Shown one piece after another: positions 8,161 through 18,559 of a stretch of DNA of 64,000 nt (its first letter is position 1; each line of letters begins with the position of its first letter). The stretch covers positions 7,067,501-7,131,500 of the forward strand of contig CP107926.1 of NCBI GenBank assembly GCA_036015235.1. Reading direction: 5' to 3'. Origin of the DNA: Streptomyces sp. NBC_00433 (lineage in GTDB: Bacteria > Actinomycetota > Actinomycetes > Streptomycetales > Streptomycetaceae). The position numbers and the translations under genes were made by a program. The notes under the pieces are model-generated. The model did not search any database and had not been told where the DNA came from. It worked only from the letters and a program-made list of their open reading frames with translations.

Positions 8161-8293
8161 GGACGCACCGCATGGGGCAGCACTCCAGGGGTGCGGGGAA
8201 CGGCGCGACAAGCCCCCACCGGGCGGCGGGTGAGGGACGCACCGTATGGGGCAGCACTCCAGGGGTGCGGGGAACGGCGCGACAAGCCCCCAC
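8161..8293. repeat. Tandem duplication, 74-bp period
   Basis: A 59-base segment starting GGACGCACCG is found at 8161-8219 and again at 8235-8293 with one C/T difference, giving a 74-bp period. Each copy includes a variant of the dispersed repeat (AGGGGTGCGGGGAACGGCGC). Confidence 0.9.
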
Positions 8294-8344
8294 ACAGCGC
8301 GAGTGTGGAGTCCGTAACAGCACCCCGCAGGGAGTGGCTCGGGT

Positions 8345-8350
8345 TACCGT
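8345..8350 (+). promoter_or_regulatory. Candidate -10 box, leaderless flavoprotein transcript
   Basis: TACCGT stands six bases before the GTG start at 8357, with no Shine-Dalgarno sequence between. Confidence 0.4.
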
Positions 8351-8356
8351 GATCGA

Positions 8357-9577
8357 GTGAGCGAGCGCAGCGCTGTCGTGGTGATCGTCGGGGCCGGAAT
8401 GGCCGGAGTGCAGACCGCCGTGGCCTTGCGGGAAATGGGCTGGCGGGAGGGGATCACCCTGATCGGTGACGAGCCGCACCCGCCGTACGACCGTCCACCG
8501 CTGTCGAAAGCGGTGCTGCTCGGGAAGCCCGACAGCGCAGCTGTCGACGTCCGCTTCGACGTGGACTTCGAGGCGCTCGACGTCGACCTGCGCATCGGCG
8601 TGCGCGCCCAGGGGCTCCGCACGGCGGACCGCGAGGTGGTCACGGACGCCGGACCGCTCCGTTACGACCACCTCGTGGTGGCGACCGGCGCGTATCCGGT
8701 CGCGCTGCCGGGGACCGCGGGCCTGCCCGGGGTCCACCTGCTGCGGACGCTGGACGACGCGGCGGCGCTGCGCCCGGTGCTGGACGCGCGGCAGCGGGTC
8801 GTGGTGGTCGGCGCCGGGTGGATCGGCGCGGAGTTCGCGACCGCCGCCCGCCAGGCCGGCTGCGAGGTGACGGTCGTGGAGGCGGCGGACCGGCCGCTGG
8901 CCGGTGCGCTGCCCGCGGTGGTCACCGCGCACATGCGGACCTGGTACGAGGAGGCGGGCGTCGAGCTGCGCACCGGTATGGCGGTGTCCGTGCTGGAGCC
9001 CGGCGCGGTGGTGCTGGCGGACGGCAGCCGGCTGGCGGCGGACGCCGTCGTGGTGGGCATCGGCGCCCGCCCGGCGACGGGCTGGCTGGCCGGATCGGGC
9101 GTGGAGCTGGGCGCCGACAGCGCGGTGCTGGCCGACGACCGGCTGCGTACGACCGCCCCCGGCGTCCTCGCGGTCGGCGACTGCGCGTCCTTCCCGTCGG
9201 CCCGCTACGGCGAGCGGCTGCTGATCCACCACTGGGACAACGCGCTGCAGGGCCCGCGGACGGCCGCGGCCAACGTGCTGGGCGGCGACGAGCGCTACGA
9301 CCCGGTGCCGTACTTCTGGTCCGAGCAGTTCGGGCGGTTCGTGCAGTATGTCGGGCACCACTCCGACACCGACACGCTGCTGCTGCGCGGCGACCCGGCC
9401 ACCACGTCCTGGTCGGCGTGCTGGCTGCGCGGCGGCGTGCTGGCCGGGGTGCTCGTGGTGGACCGGCCGCGCGACCTGGCGCAGGCCCGCAAGCTGATCC
9501 GCCGTTCCGCGGTGCTGGACCCGGCGCTGGTGGCGGACCCGTCGGTGCCGCTGATGTCGGCGGTGCTGCCGGACTGA
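8357..9577 (+). CDS. FAD/NAD(P)-dependent oxidoreductase, ferredoxin-reductase type
   Basis: The 406-residue flavoprotein has two nucleotide-binding folds: VVIVGAGMAGVQTAVAL (about 8-24) for FAD and VVVVGAGWIGAEFATAA (about 152-168) for NAD(P)H. YDRPPLSKAVLLG, VVATGAYPVALPG, TTAPGVLAVGDCASF and IHHWDNALQGPRTAAANVLG are characteristic of rubredoxin, putidaredoxin and ferredoxin reductases, and there is a reductase C-terminal domain (from about 325) with PYFWSEQFGRFVQYVG. No ferredoxin or P450 gene is adjacent, so the electron acceptor is unknown. The gene lies in the thiamine neighbourhood, which need not be a functional link. Confidence 0.88.
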   Translation: MSERSAVVVIVGAGMAGVQTAVALREMGWREGITLIGDEPHPPYDRPPLSKAVLLGKPDSAAVDVRFDVDFEALDVDLRIGVRAQGLRTADREVVTDAGPLRYDHLVVATGAYPVALPGTAGLPGVHLLRTLDDAAALRPVLDARQRVVVVGAGWIGAEFATAARQAGCEVTVVEAADRPLAGALPAVVTAHMRTWYEEAGVELRTGMAVSVLEPGAVVLADGSRLAADAVVVGIGARPATGWLAGSGVELGADSAVLADDRLRTTAPGVLAVGDCASFPSARYGERLLIHHWDNALQGPRTAAANVLGGDERYDPVPYFWSEQFGRFVQYVGHHSDTDTLLLRGDPATTSWSACWLRGGVLAGVLVVDRPRDLAQARKLIRRSAVLDPALVADPSVPLMSAVLPD

Positions 9578-9674
9578 GCGGCCGGGCCGGACTGAGCGGG
9601 CGGACCGGGCGGACGGCGGCCCCGGACGGCGGCGCTCTGCGGCGCTTGTCGGTGGCAGGTGGCAGGCTTGGTCC

Positions 9675-10049
9675 GTGACAGTTTTCTCGTCTGTTGACGC
9701 ACACATCGACGCACTCGTCCCCTCATGGCTCAACCTGCCCGAGGTCGCCGAGCGCCTGGGGCTCGACATCACCCGGATCCGGCCGCTCATCAAGGAGGGC
9801 CAGCTCATCGCGGTCCGCCGCGGGGAGAACAAGGTCCTGATGGTGCCGAGCGACTTCATCGGTGACGGGAAGATCATCAAGGGCCTGTCCGGCACGCTCA
9901 CCGTCCTCAAGGACGACGGGTTCTCGGACGAGGAGGCCCTCGAGTGGCTCTTCACCGTCGATGACACCCTGCCCGGCACCCCCGCCCAGGCGTTGCGCGA
10001 GAATCGCGGGACCGAGGTGAAGCGCCGCGCGCAGGCGCTCGCCGTGTAG
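9675..10049 (+). CDS. Rv2175c-family winged-helix DNA-binding protein
   Basis: The 124-residue protein has an N-terminal helix-turn-helix region (LNLPEVAERLGLDITRIRPL, then IKEGQLIAVRRGENKVLMVP) and a C-terminal helical part (IKGLSGTLTVLKDDGFSDEE, then ALEWLFTVDDTLPGTPAQAL). This combination is the Rv2175c family. The Mycobacterium tuberculosis member binds DNA and is phosphorylated by the kinase PknL encoded next to it. Here a PASTA kinase lies 4.3 kb away in the same neighbourhood. The start is GTG with CAGGCT six bases upstream and no ribosome binding site. Confidence 0.85.
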   Translation: MTVFSSVDAHIDALVPSWLNLPEVAERLGLDITRIRPLIKEGQLIAVRRGENKVLMVPSDFIGDGKIIKGLSGTLTVLKDDGFSDEEALEWLFTVDDTLPGTPAQALRENRGTEVKRRAQALAV

Positions 10050-10094
10050 CCCGCGGTGGCAGTGGCCGCCGCATGTCCCCGGGGAGCCGACCGT

Positions 10095-10751
10095 ATGACC
10101 AGCAGCAGTGCCCGGGAGCGGTTGGCGGCGGCCAGGCTCTATCTGTGCACCGACGCCAGGAGCGGGCGCGGCGACCTCGCGGAGTTCGCCGACGCGGCGC
10201 TCGCCGGCGGGGTGGACGTGATCCAGTTGCGACACAAGGGCATCGAGGCCCGCGAGGAGCTTGCCGCGCTCGCCGTGCTGGCGGACGCGTGCCGCCGGCA
10301 CGGCGGGCTGCTCGCGGTCAACGACCGGGCCGACGTCGCGTATGCGGCCGGCGCCGACGTCCTGCACCTGGGGCAGGGCGACCTGCCGGTGCCGGCCGCG
10401 CGCGCCCTGCTGGGCGACCAGGTGGTCATCGGCCGGTCCTGCCATGCCGAGGACGAGGTGGCGGCGGCCGCAGTGGAGCCGGGCGCCGACTACTTCTGCA
10501 CCGGACCCGTATGGCCGACCCCGACCAAGCCCGGCCGCCCCGCCCCCGGCCTGGACCTGGTGCGCTATGCGGCCGGGCTCGGCACGGACCGCCCGTGGTT
10601 CGCGATCGGCGGCATCGACGCGGGCAATGTCGGGCAGGTGCTGGACGCCGGCGCCCGCCGGATCGTGGTCGTACGGGCTGTCACCGAGGCCGCCGACCCG
10701 CACGCGGCGGCGAAGGAACTCGCGGCGGCGGTCCGCTCCCACGACGGCTGA
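10095..10751 (+). CDS. thiE: Thiamine phosphate synthase
   Basis: ThiE joins hydroxymethylpyrimidine diphosphate and thiazole phosphate to give thiamine phosphate. The 218-residue TIM-barrel protein shows DVIQLRHKG, LLAVNDRADVAYAAGADVLH, LGQGDLPVPAAR, IGRSCHAEDEV, DYFCTGPVWPTPTKPGRPAP and FAIGGIDAGNVGQVLDAGAR, all standard ThiE motifs. The frame is open from 10056, but ATG 10095 with GGGGAG upstream gives the normal N-terminus (ARLYLCTD). It runs opposite to the thiOSG operon and has no riboswitch of its own. Confidence 0.96.
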   Translation: MTSSSARERLAAARLYLCTDARSGRGDLAEFADAALAGGVDVIQLRHKGIEAREELAALAVLADACRRHGGLLAVNDRADVAYAAGADVLHLGQGDLPVPAARALLGDQVVIGRSCHAEDEVAAAAVEPGADYFCTGPVWPTPTKPGRPAPGLDLVRYAAGLGTDRPWFAIGGIDAGNVGQVLDAGARRIVVVRAVTEAADPHAAAKELAAAVRSHDG

Positions 10752-10887
10752 GCCGGACGCGCGGCCGCCGTCCCGGACACGGTCCGCAGGGCCGGCGGGA
10801 GGCCTCAGGCTGTCCACAGGGTGGACGGGAATCGGACGTAGCCGGGCATATTCGCCGGTACGGTGACGCACGGTCGCCGGTCACGGT

Positions 10888-10893
10888 TAGCCT
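10888..10893 (+). promoter_or_regulatory. Candidate -10 box for leaderless metF
   Basis: TAGCCT lies six bases before the metF ATG. A GTGACG at 10863-10868 could be a weak -35 with a 19-base spacer. No ribosome binding site is present. Confidence 0.4.
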
Positions 10894-10899
10894 GCATTC

Positions 10900-11817
10900 A
10901 TGGCCCTGGGAATCTCGTCCACGCGACCCGACCGAGCGATCACCATCCGTGAGCTGCTCGCGTCAGGCCACCGGTCGTATTCGTTCGAGTTCGGCGCGCC
11001 CAGGACGGAGAAGGGCGAGCGGACGCTGTGGAACGCGATCCGCCGGATCGAGGCGGTCCAGCCGACCTTCGTGTCGGTCACCTACGGCGCCGGCGGCTCG
11101 TCCCGCGAGGGCACCGTCCGTGCCACCGACCGGATCGTCTCCGACACCACCCTCACCCCGTGCGCGCACCTGACCGCGGTGAACCACTCGGTGGCCGAGC
11201 TGCGCAACATCATCGGGCAGTACGCCGACGCCGGAATCCGCAACATCCTCGCCGTGCGCGGCGACCCGCCCGGCGACCCGCTCGCCGAGTGGGTCCGGCA
11301 CCCGCAGGGGCTGTCCTACGCGGCGGAACTGGTCTCGCTCATCAAGGAGTCCGGCGACTTCTGCGTGGGCGTGGCGGCCTTCACCGAGATGCACCCGCGC
11401 TCCACCGACCCGGCCGAGGACACCCGGCACTTCCTCGACAAGTGCCGTGCGGGCGCGGACTTCGCGATCACCCAGATGTTCTTCGACGCCGACGACTACC
11501 TGCGGCTGCGCGACCGGGTCGACGCGGCGGGCTGCAGCACCCCGATCATCCCCGAAGTGATGCCGGTCACCAACGTCAAGCAGATCGAGCGTTTCGCGCA
11601 GCTCGGCAACGCCCCCTTCCCGCCTGACCTGGCAGAGCGCATCCTCGCCGTACAGGACGATCCGGCGGCGGTCCGGGCGATCGGCATCGAGTTCGCCACC
11701 GAGATGTGCCGGCGTCTGATGGCCGAGGACATTCCGGGGCTGCACTTCATTACTCTTAACCACTCCACGGCATCTCTGGAGATCTACGAGAATCTGGGGC
11801 TGCACCAGCGGGCGTGA
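10900..11817 (+). CDS. metF: Methylenetetrahydrofolate reductase
   Basis: This FAD enzyme reduces 5,10-methylenetetrahydrofolate to 5-methyltetrahydrofolate, the methyl donor for methionine synthesis. The 305-residue protein has SYSFEFGAPRTEKGERTLW near the start, FVSVTYGAGGSSREGTVRAT, HLTAVNHSVAELRNII, NILAVRGDPPGDP, DFAITQMFFDADDYLRLRDR and IPEVMPVTNVKQIERF, the complete MTHFR barrel pattern. No cobalamin riboswitch is visible upstream. Confidence 0.96.
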   Translation: MALGISSTRPDRAITIRELLASGHRSYSFEFGAPRTEKGERTLWNAIRRIEAVQPTFVSVTYGAGGSSREGTVRATDRIVSDTTLTPCAHLTAVNHSVAELRNIIGQYADAGIRNILAVRGDPPGDPLAEWVRHPQGLSYAAELVSLIKESGDFCVGVAAFTEMHPRSTDPAEDTRHFLDKCRAGADFAITQMFFDADDYLRLRDRVDAAGCSTPIIPEVMPVTNVKQIERFAQLGNAPFPPDLAERILAVQDDPAAVRAIGIEFATEMCRRLMAEDIPGLHFITLNHSTASLEIYENLGLHQRA

Positions 11818-11852
11818 CGCGCGCTGCGGCTACCGGGTGAGGAAGTGGGCAC

Positions 11853-12809
11853 ATGGGCCTGTCGGTGCTCTACATCGCCTTCGGCATCGTCGCGCTGTGG
11901 CTGCTCGGCGAAGTGCTGCTCCAGTACAAGGCGCGGCTTCGCTGGCGGGTGCTGGCCTTCTGCGGCTTCATCGGGGTGGTTGCCGGGGTCGCGATGGGGC
12001 AGATCGCGGTGATCGTGCTGGGCGCCCTGGCGTTCGGCGCCGGGCAGACCCTCGTCACCCTGTCGTACAAGCGCGGCTTCTCCACCGGCTGGGCGCTGGG
12101 CGGGCAGCCCGGCTCCAGCCGCCGCCGCAAGGGCGGCGCCGTGCGCACCGAGCCGGTCATCGAGGTCGGCCCGGTCGAGGAGGACGACTTCGCGGTGGCC
12201 GGCAGCGGCCCCGGCGCGGACCGGGCGGCCGCCGCCGAGCAGATCGCCGACCCGTCGGCCGCCGCCCGGGAGGACGTCTACCAGCCGGTCCCGCTGCACG
12301 AGGACAGCGGCGAATACCCGCTCTACGAGAGCCAGCAGCCCTACACCGCCGACCCCTACGCCGGCGGCGGCTACGAGGGCTACGGCACCCAGGGCTACCA
12401 GGACTGGGGCACCGGACCCCAGCCCGCGGCGGCCTCGTACGGCTACCAGAACGGCCAGGGCGGCCAGGACGGCGGCTACGGCGACTCCGGCAGCTGGGCC
12501 GGCGACCAGGACGCCGCCTCCTACGGCGGCCAGCAGCAGGGCTACGGCTACGACCAGGGCGGCTACCAGCAGCCCGCCGCCGGCTACGACTACGGCCAGA
12601 CCACCGGCGACTGGACCGGGCAGCCCCAGCAGCCGGCCGACCCGTACGGCTACCCCTACCAGCAGGAGCAGCCGCCGGCCTACATCCCGCAGCAGCAGGG
12701 GACGTACGAGTCCGACCCGCAGCAGAACTACCAGCAGCCCCCGCAGCAGTCCTACGACCAGCAGCAGCAACCGCAGTACGCCGACCCCTACGACCCCTAC
12801 CGCTACTGA
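11853..12809 (+). CDS. Membrane protein with long Tyr/Gln/Gly-rich C-terminal domain
   Basis: I do not recognise a characterised family. Residues 1-70 hold two to three hydrophobic segments (LYIAFGIVALWLLGEVLL, VLAFCGFIGVVAGVAMG and IAVIVLGALAFGAGQTLVTL). A short basic stretch (SRRRKGG) and an acidic linker follow. From about 145 to 318 the protein is low complexity, dominated by Tyr, Gln, Gly, Asp and Pro (YGYDQGGYQQPA, QQSYDQQQQPQYADPYDPY). Such compositions are typical of disordered, self-associating regions. The ATG has GAGGAAG upstream. The gene directly follows metF and converges on the geosmin synthase gene with 22 bases between stops. Confidence 0.75.
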   Translation: MGLSVLYIAFGIVALWLLGEVLLQYKARLRWRVLAFCGFIGVVAGVAMGQIAVIVLGALAFGAGQTLVTLSYKRGFSTGWALGGQPGSSRRRKGGAVRTEPVIEVGPVEEDDFAVAGSGPGADRAAAAEQIADPSAAAREDVYQPVPLHEDSGEYPLYESQQPYTADPYAGGGYEGYGTQGYQDWGTGPQPAAASYGYQNGQGGQDGGYGDSGSWAGDQDAASYGGQQQGYGYDQGGYQQPAAGYDYGQTTGDWTGQPQQPADPYGYPYQQEQPPAYIPQQQGTYESDPQQNYQQPPQQSYDQQQQPQYADPYDPYRY

Positions 12810-12831
12810 GCCGCCGGGCCGCCCCGGGCCG

Positions 12832-15105
<2,274 letters not shown>

Positions 15106-15144
15106 GTCGGCAAGGGCCTTCCACTGAGGAGATCAAAGGGCCTG

Positions 15145-15163
15145 CGATCACGCTAAGTGATCG
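15145..15163. promoter_or_regulatory. Palindrome upstream of geosmin synthase
   Basis: CGATCAC-GCTAA-GTGATCG is a perfect 7-bp inverted repeat around a 5-base spacer, 40 bases upstream of the geoA ATG. It has the look of an operator for a dimeric regulator; the regulator is unknown. Confidence 0.4.
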
Positions 15164-15269
15164 ACCGTTCGCTCCGGGAGGGCCTGCGGACACAACCGCC
15201 CGATCTGCTGAATTCAGGCGGGTGTCCGATTAACGATCTTGGGACGCGGTCCTGTGTGACGCGTCGCGC

Positions 15270-16805
15270 TCAGCGGCTGCCGCCGGGGCCGCCGGCGACC
15301 AGGTCGGCCGTGATCGCCGCCGACATGCCCGCGTGCGGCAGCCCGCCGCCGGGGTGGGCCCAGCCGCCGACGCGGTAGAAACCGGGCAGGGGCGACCGGT
15401 TCGCCGACCGCAGCAGGATGCCGCCGGCCCCGGCCAGCGAGGGCGCGGGCACCGCGCCGCGCGCGGCGCCGGTCTCCCGCTCGATGTCCACCGGGGTGCG
15501 GACCTCCCGCCACAGCTCGCGCGCGCGCAGCCCCGGCACGGCCGCCTCCGCTGCGGCCACCATCAGGTCGGCGAAGGAGTCGGCGGCCCCCGGCGCGTTC
15601 CAGTCCAGCGTCCGCGCCGACTCGCGCGCCGCCTCGTGCGCGGGCACCGGCGCGGTCAGCGTCACCGCCTCGTGGCCGTCGTCGGGACGCGTCGCCGGGT
15701 CGTCGGGCCGCAGCACGGTCACCGTCAGCGCGCCCCGCGGCGGCAGCGGCGCGGGGTGGCGGGCGGTGAGCCAGTCCAGCGCCCGGCCCCGGTCCGCCGC
15801 GTGCACCACCGTGCGGTGCGCGGTGCCCGACGGGCGAGAGCCGCGCAGCGCCAGATGCACCGTCAGGCGGCTGCCCTCGTCGCGCGGCCCGTCGAAGGGC
15901 CACGGCTCGCCGTCGGTGTCCCGGCCCGCCGCGCCCGCGTGGAGGGCCGGCGCCGGGGTGCCTGCCACCACGATGTCGGCGGCCACCTCGCTGCCGTCGG
16001 CCAGCCGCACACCCGCCGTACGGCCGTCCGCCACCAGCAGGCCGGTCACCTGCGTGTCGAAGCGGAATTCCACCCGGCGCTCCAGGCACCGCTCGTGGAC
16101 CGCCCGCACCAGCTCCCGCATGCCGCCGCGGACATACCAGAGGCCGAAGGTCTCCTCCAGATACGGCAGGACGGCCGCCGACGCCGGGCCCTCGCGCGGG
16201 TCGACGCCCTGGGCCAGCAGATGGCTCTCCAGCAGCGCCACCAGCCGCGGGTCGCGCAGCTCCGCGGCGGCGATCCTGGCCAGCGACGGCCGGTTGCGGC
16301 CGGGGCCCAGGCCGCGCCTGACCGCCGGATACGGGTCGCGGGCGAAGGCCGACGGGTCGGCGGGCAGCGCCTCCTCCAGCATCGGCCGCCGCATCGCCTC
16401 CCAGGTCTCCCGCGCCCTGACCATGAGGTCGCTCCAGCGCTCACCGCTGCCGGGCCCGAAGGCCGCGTCCATGGCGGCGATCGTGCCCGACCGCGACGCG
16501 TTCGGCAGCGTGAGGTCCGTACCGTCGGCGAAGACATGGCGTGCCGCCGGGTTCACCTCGACCAGGTCGACGCAGGCCTCCAGGGGCCGCTTCCCGGTCT
16601 TCACGAACAGATCGCGGTAGACCGCGGGCAGTGTCAGCAGGCCGGGCCCGGTGTCGAAGGCGAAGCCGTCCCTGGCCAGCCGGCCGACACCGCCGCCGTA
16701 CGTGGCGGTGCGTTCGAGCACCACCACCTGGTGGCCCCCGACGGCGAGCCGGGCCGCCGCCGCCAGCGACGCCATGCCTGCGCCTGTCACCGCAATCCGT
16801 GCCAT
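15270..16805 (-). CDS. FAD-dependent phytoene-desaturase-like oxidoreductase
   Basis: The 511-residue protein opens with the FAD-binding motif RIAVTGAGMASLAAAARLA, continues with VVLERTATYGGGVGRLARDG and FDTGPGLLTLPAVYRDLF, and has GLWYVRGGMRELVRAV in the middle and VGGWAHPGGGLPHAGMSAAI at the end. This is the CrtI/phytoene desaturase and FAD-dependent carotenoid oxidoreductase pattern. No other carotenoid gene is nearby, so the substrate is unknown. The frame is open to 16937, but the family motif starts at the ATG at 16805. TACAGT seven bases upstream suggests a leaderless transcript. Confidence 0.85.
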   Translation of the reverse strand: MARIAVTGAGMASLAAAARLAVGGHQVVVLERTATYGGGVGRLARDGFAFDTGPGLLTLPAVYRDLFVKTGKRPLEACVDLVEVNPAARHVFADGTDLTLPNASRSGTIAAMDAAFGPGSGERWSDLMVRARETWEAMRRPMLEEALPADPSAFARDPYPAVRRGLGPGRNRPSLARIAAAELRDPRLVALLESHLLAQGVDPREGPASAAVLPYLEETFGLWYVRGGMRELVRAVHERCLERRVEFRFDTQVTGLLVADGRTAGVRLADGSEVAADIVVAGTPAPALHAGAAGRDTDGEPWPFDGPRDEGSRLTVHLALRGSRPSGTAHRTVVHAADRGRALDWLTARHPAPLPPRGALTVTVLRPDDPATRPDDGHEAVTLTAPVPAHEAARESARTLDWNAPGAADSFADLMVAAAEAAVPGLRARELWREVRTPVDIERETGAARGAVPAPSLAGAGGILLRSANRSPLPGFYRVGGWAHPGGGLPHAGMSAAITADLVAGGPGGSR

Positions 16806-16812
16806 GCCACGG

Positions 16813-16818
16813 ACTGTA
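16813..16818 (-). promoter_or_regulatory. Candidate -10 box for the desaturase-like gene
   Basis: TACAGT on the minus strand, seven bases before the ATG at 16805. No ribosome binding site is present. Confidence 0.4.
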
Positions 16819-16833
16819 GCGGCGGGCACAGGC

Positions 16834-17442
16834 TCAGACGGCGGCCGGGGTGCCCGGGCCGCCGCGGGTCGCCCGGCGCTCCCTGCGGCGCCGCCAGAAG
16901 CGCCGGATGCGGGAGAAGAGGAAGCCCACCGTGGCAAGGCCGAGCGCCAGCAGTGTGCCGGCGATCAGCGCCGCCGCCACCGGGTGGAAGAGGGCGAAGA
17001 CCATCAGCGTCCCCACCCCCAGATCCTCGGCCAGGCTCACCACGATGTTGCTGAAGGGCTCAGGCGAGGTGTTGACCGCCATCCTGGTGCCGGCCTTCAC
17101 CAGATGGCTGGCCAGCGCTGTGGAACCGCCGACCGCGGCCGCCGCCAGCTGCGGCAGCGAGCCGTCGTGGCCGGCCAGCAGTGCGGCCACCACCGCCCCC
17201 GCGACCGGCCGGACTGCGGTGTGCACCGTGTCCCACGCCGTGTCGATGTAGGGGATCTTGTCGGCGACGGCCTCGCAGAGGAAGAGCACGGCGGCGGCCA
17301 CGAGCACATCAGGGCGCTGCAGCGCGTGCGGGACCTCGTCGGTCGCCCCGGTGGCACCCATGAGGCCCAGCAGCAGCACGACGGCATAGGCGTTGATCCC
17401 GCTCGCCCAGCCACTGGTGAAGACCAGCGGGAGTACGGACAT
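16834..17442 (-). CDS. DUF4126 family integral membrane protein
   Basis: The 202-residue protein begins MSVLPLVFTSGWASGINAYA, the hallmark start of DUF4126 proteins, and contains several hydrophobic helices (AVVLLLGLMGATGA, VLVAAAVLFLCEAVADKIPY, VAGAVVAALLAG, LMVFALFHPVAAALIAGTLL). DKIPYIDTAWDTVHTAVRPVAG is a further conserved block, broken here only by length. A basic C-terminal tail (RRFWRRRRERRA) should lie in the cytoplasm. Function is unknown. TAGAGT lies seven bases before the ATG. Confidence 0.85.
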   Translation of the reverse strand: MSVLPLVFTSGWASGINAYAVVLLLGLMGATGATDEVPHALQRPDVLVAAAVLFLCEAVADKIPYIDTAWDTVHTAVRPVAGAVVAALLAGHDGSLPQLAAAAVGGSTALASHLVKAGTRMAVNTSPEPFSNIVVSLAEDLGVGTLMVFALFHPVAAALIAGTLLALGLATVGFLFSRIRRFWRRRRERRATRGGPGTPAAV

Positions 17443-17786
17443 GACCGGAACTCTAGCCAGAACAGGCCGGACGGTGACCGGAACCGGGGGAAGGTGAGTG
17501 AAACCCCCGGGATCTGAGTATCACTACCTAGACCCGCCGTTGAGTAGCCGCACGGATAGCCGCAGCCCGTCGGGGGACGGGAGAGTGGAGCCGCGGACGG
17601 GCAGGCCGAACGCACCGCCGACACGGGGCGGCGGTACGGAAGGCCTCCCGGTCGTCAACGGGGGTTGCATGGGGGAGGCGCTGTCCCGGCACGGCTCGGT
17701 GGGGGACCGGTCCGTGCCAGGACATCGCACTCGACTTTTCCGGCGCCTCCTGGCCCCCGGCTTCCCCCGGCCGCCAGGACCGGTTC
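17443..17786. other. Intergenic region without a supported gene
   Basis: This stretch holds the putative leaderless promoter of the DUF4126 gene (TAGAGT at 17450-17455, minus strand) and a 7-bp stem GGCACGG (17688-17694) / CCGTGCC (17712-17718). An open plus-strand frame from 17498 runs antisense into the TetR gene and shows no protein-like pattern. I see no gene. Confidence 0.5.
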
Positions 17787-18416
17787 TCAGGACCGCGGTG
17801 CCGCCGAGTCGAGCGCCGCGCCTCCGACCCGGCCCTGGAGCAGTCGCGACAGTGCCGCGTGCACATCGTCGATGCTGCGTTCCGGCTGGAACGCCTGCCA
17901 GTCGAGGGCCGCCACCAGCACCATGCCGAACAGCGCGGACGCCGTCAGCTGGACGTCGATGTCCTCGCTCAGCTCACCCGCCGCCACCGCCGCGCTCAGC
18001 ACCTCCTCGACCACCGAGACGGCCTGCCGCCGCACCAGCGTCAAGGTGTCCTGCCAGGCCCGGTTGGTCCGCCACAGCTCGGCCACGTAGAGCTGGGTGA
18101 AGGACGGATAGCGCACGATGAAGCGCAGACCGGCGTGGATCATCGCGTCCAGCGCGTCCACCCCGCTGCCGCCGCACGCCGTGGCGGTGGTGGCGGCCTG
18201 CCGCAGCGCGTCCCGCAACCGGTCCACACCGTCCCGCAGCAGCTCCTCGAACAGGTCGTTCTTGCTGGCGAAGTTGTAGTAGACGGTCCCCTTGGCGACA
18301 CCGGCCCGCTCGGCGATCTCGTCGACGGTGGTGGCGGAGAAACCCTGCTCGGCGATGAGAGTGACGGCCGCCGCGTAGAGCTTGCGGCGGGTGGCCTGGC
18401 GTCGTGCGGTGCTCAT
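17787..18416 (-). CDS. TetR/AcrR family transcriptional regulator
   Basis: The 209-residue protein has the N-terminal TetR helix-turn-helix (KLYAAAVTLIAEQGFSATTV, then DEIAERAGVAKGTVYYNFAS and KNDLFEELL) and a helical ligand-binding C-terminal domain. The ligand cannot be told from the sequence. It is divergent from the HEPN-domain gene, and the 143-base gap contains a repeated CGTACG palindrome that could be its operator. The ATG has CAGAAT seven bases upstream, so the transcript may be leaderless. Confidence 0.93.
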   Translation of the reverse strand: MSTARRQATRRKLYAAAVTLIAEQGFSATTVDEIAERAGVAKGTVYYNFASKNDLFEELLRDGVDRLRDALRQAATTATACGGSGVDALDAMIHAGLRFIVRYPSFTQLYVAELWRTNRAWQDTLTLVRRQAVSVVEEVLSAAVAAGELSEDIDVQLTASALFGMVLVAALDWQAFQPERSIDDVHAALSRLLQGRVGGAALDSAAPRS

Positions 18417-18523
18417 GGCACCGATTCTGCCCGCCCGCGGTGGGGCGAGGTGACCCGATCATCAAGGAAGAGGCGGTATTCGCAGGTCAGAGCCGATTGT
18501 CAGTGGTCGGCCCCAGTATGGGG

Positions 18524-18541
18524 CGTACGGACACACGTACG
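18524..18541. promoter_or_regulatory. Candidate TetR-type operator
   Basis: CGTACG-GACACA-CGTACG forms an inverted repeat in the divergent TetR/HEPN promoter region, 18 bases before the HEPN-gene ATG. TetR-family proteins usually control such shared regions. Confidence 0.35.
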
Positions 18542-18559
18542 GAGAAAGTGAGGCTCGCC

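Noticed and set aside
8161..8293. Possible CRISPR array
   Set aside because: There are only two long units with a 15-base gap, and no cas genes are present.
17498..18100. 200-codon plus-strand frame before and across the TetR gene
   Set aside because: Composition is typical of antisense shadow (Pro/Arg/Ala-rich) and two thirds overlap the TetR gene on the other strand.
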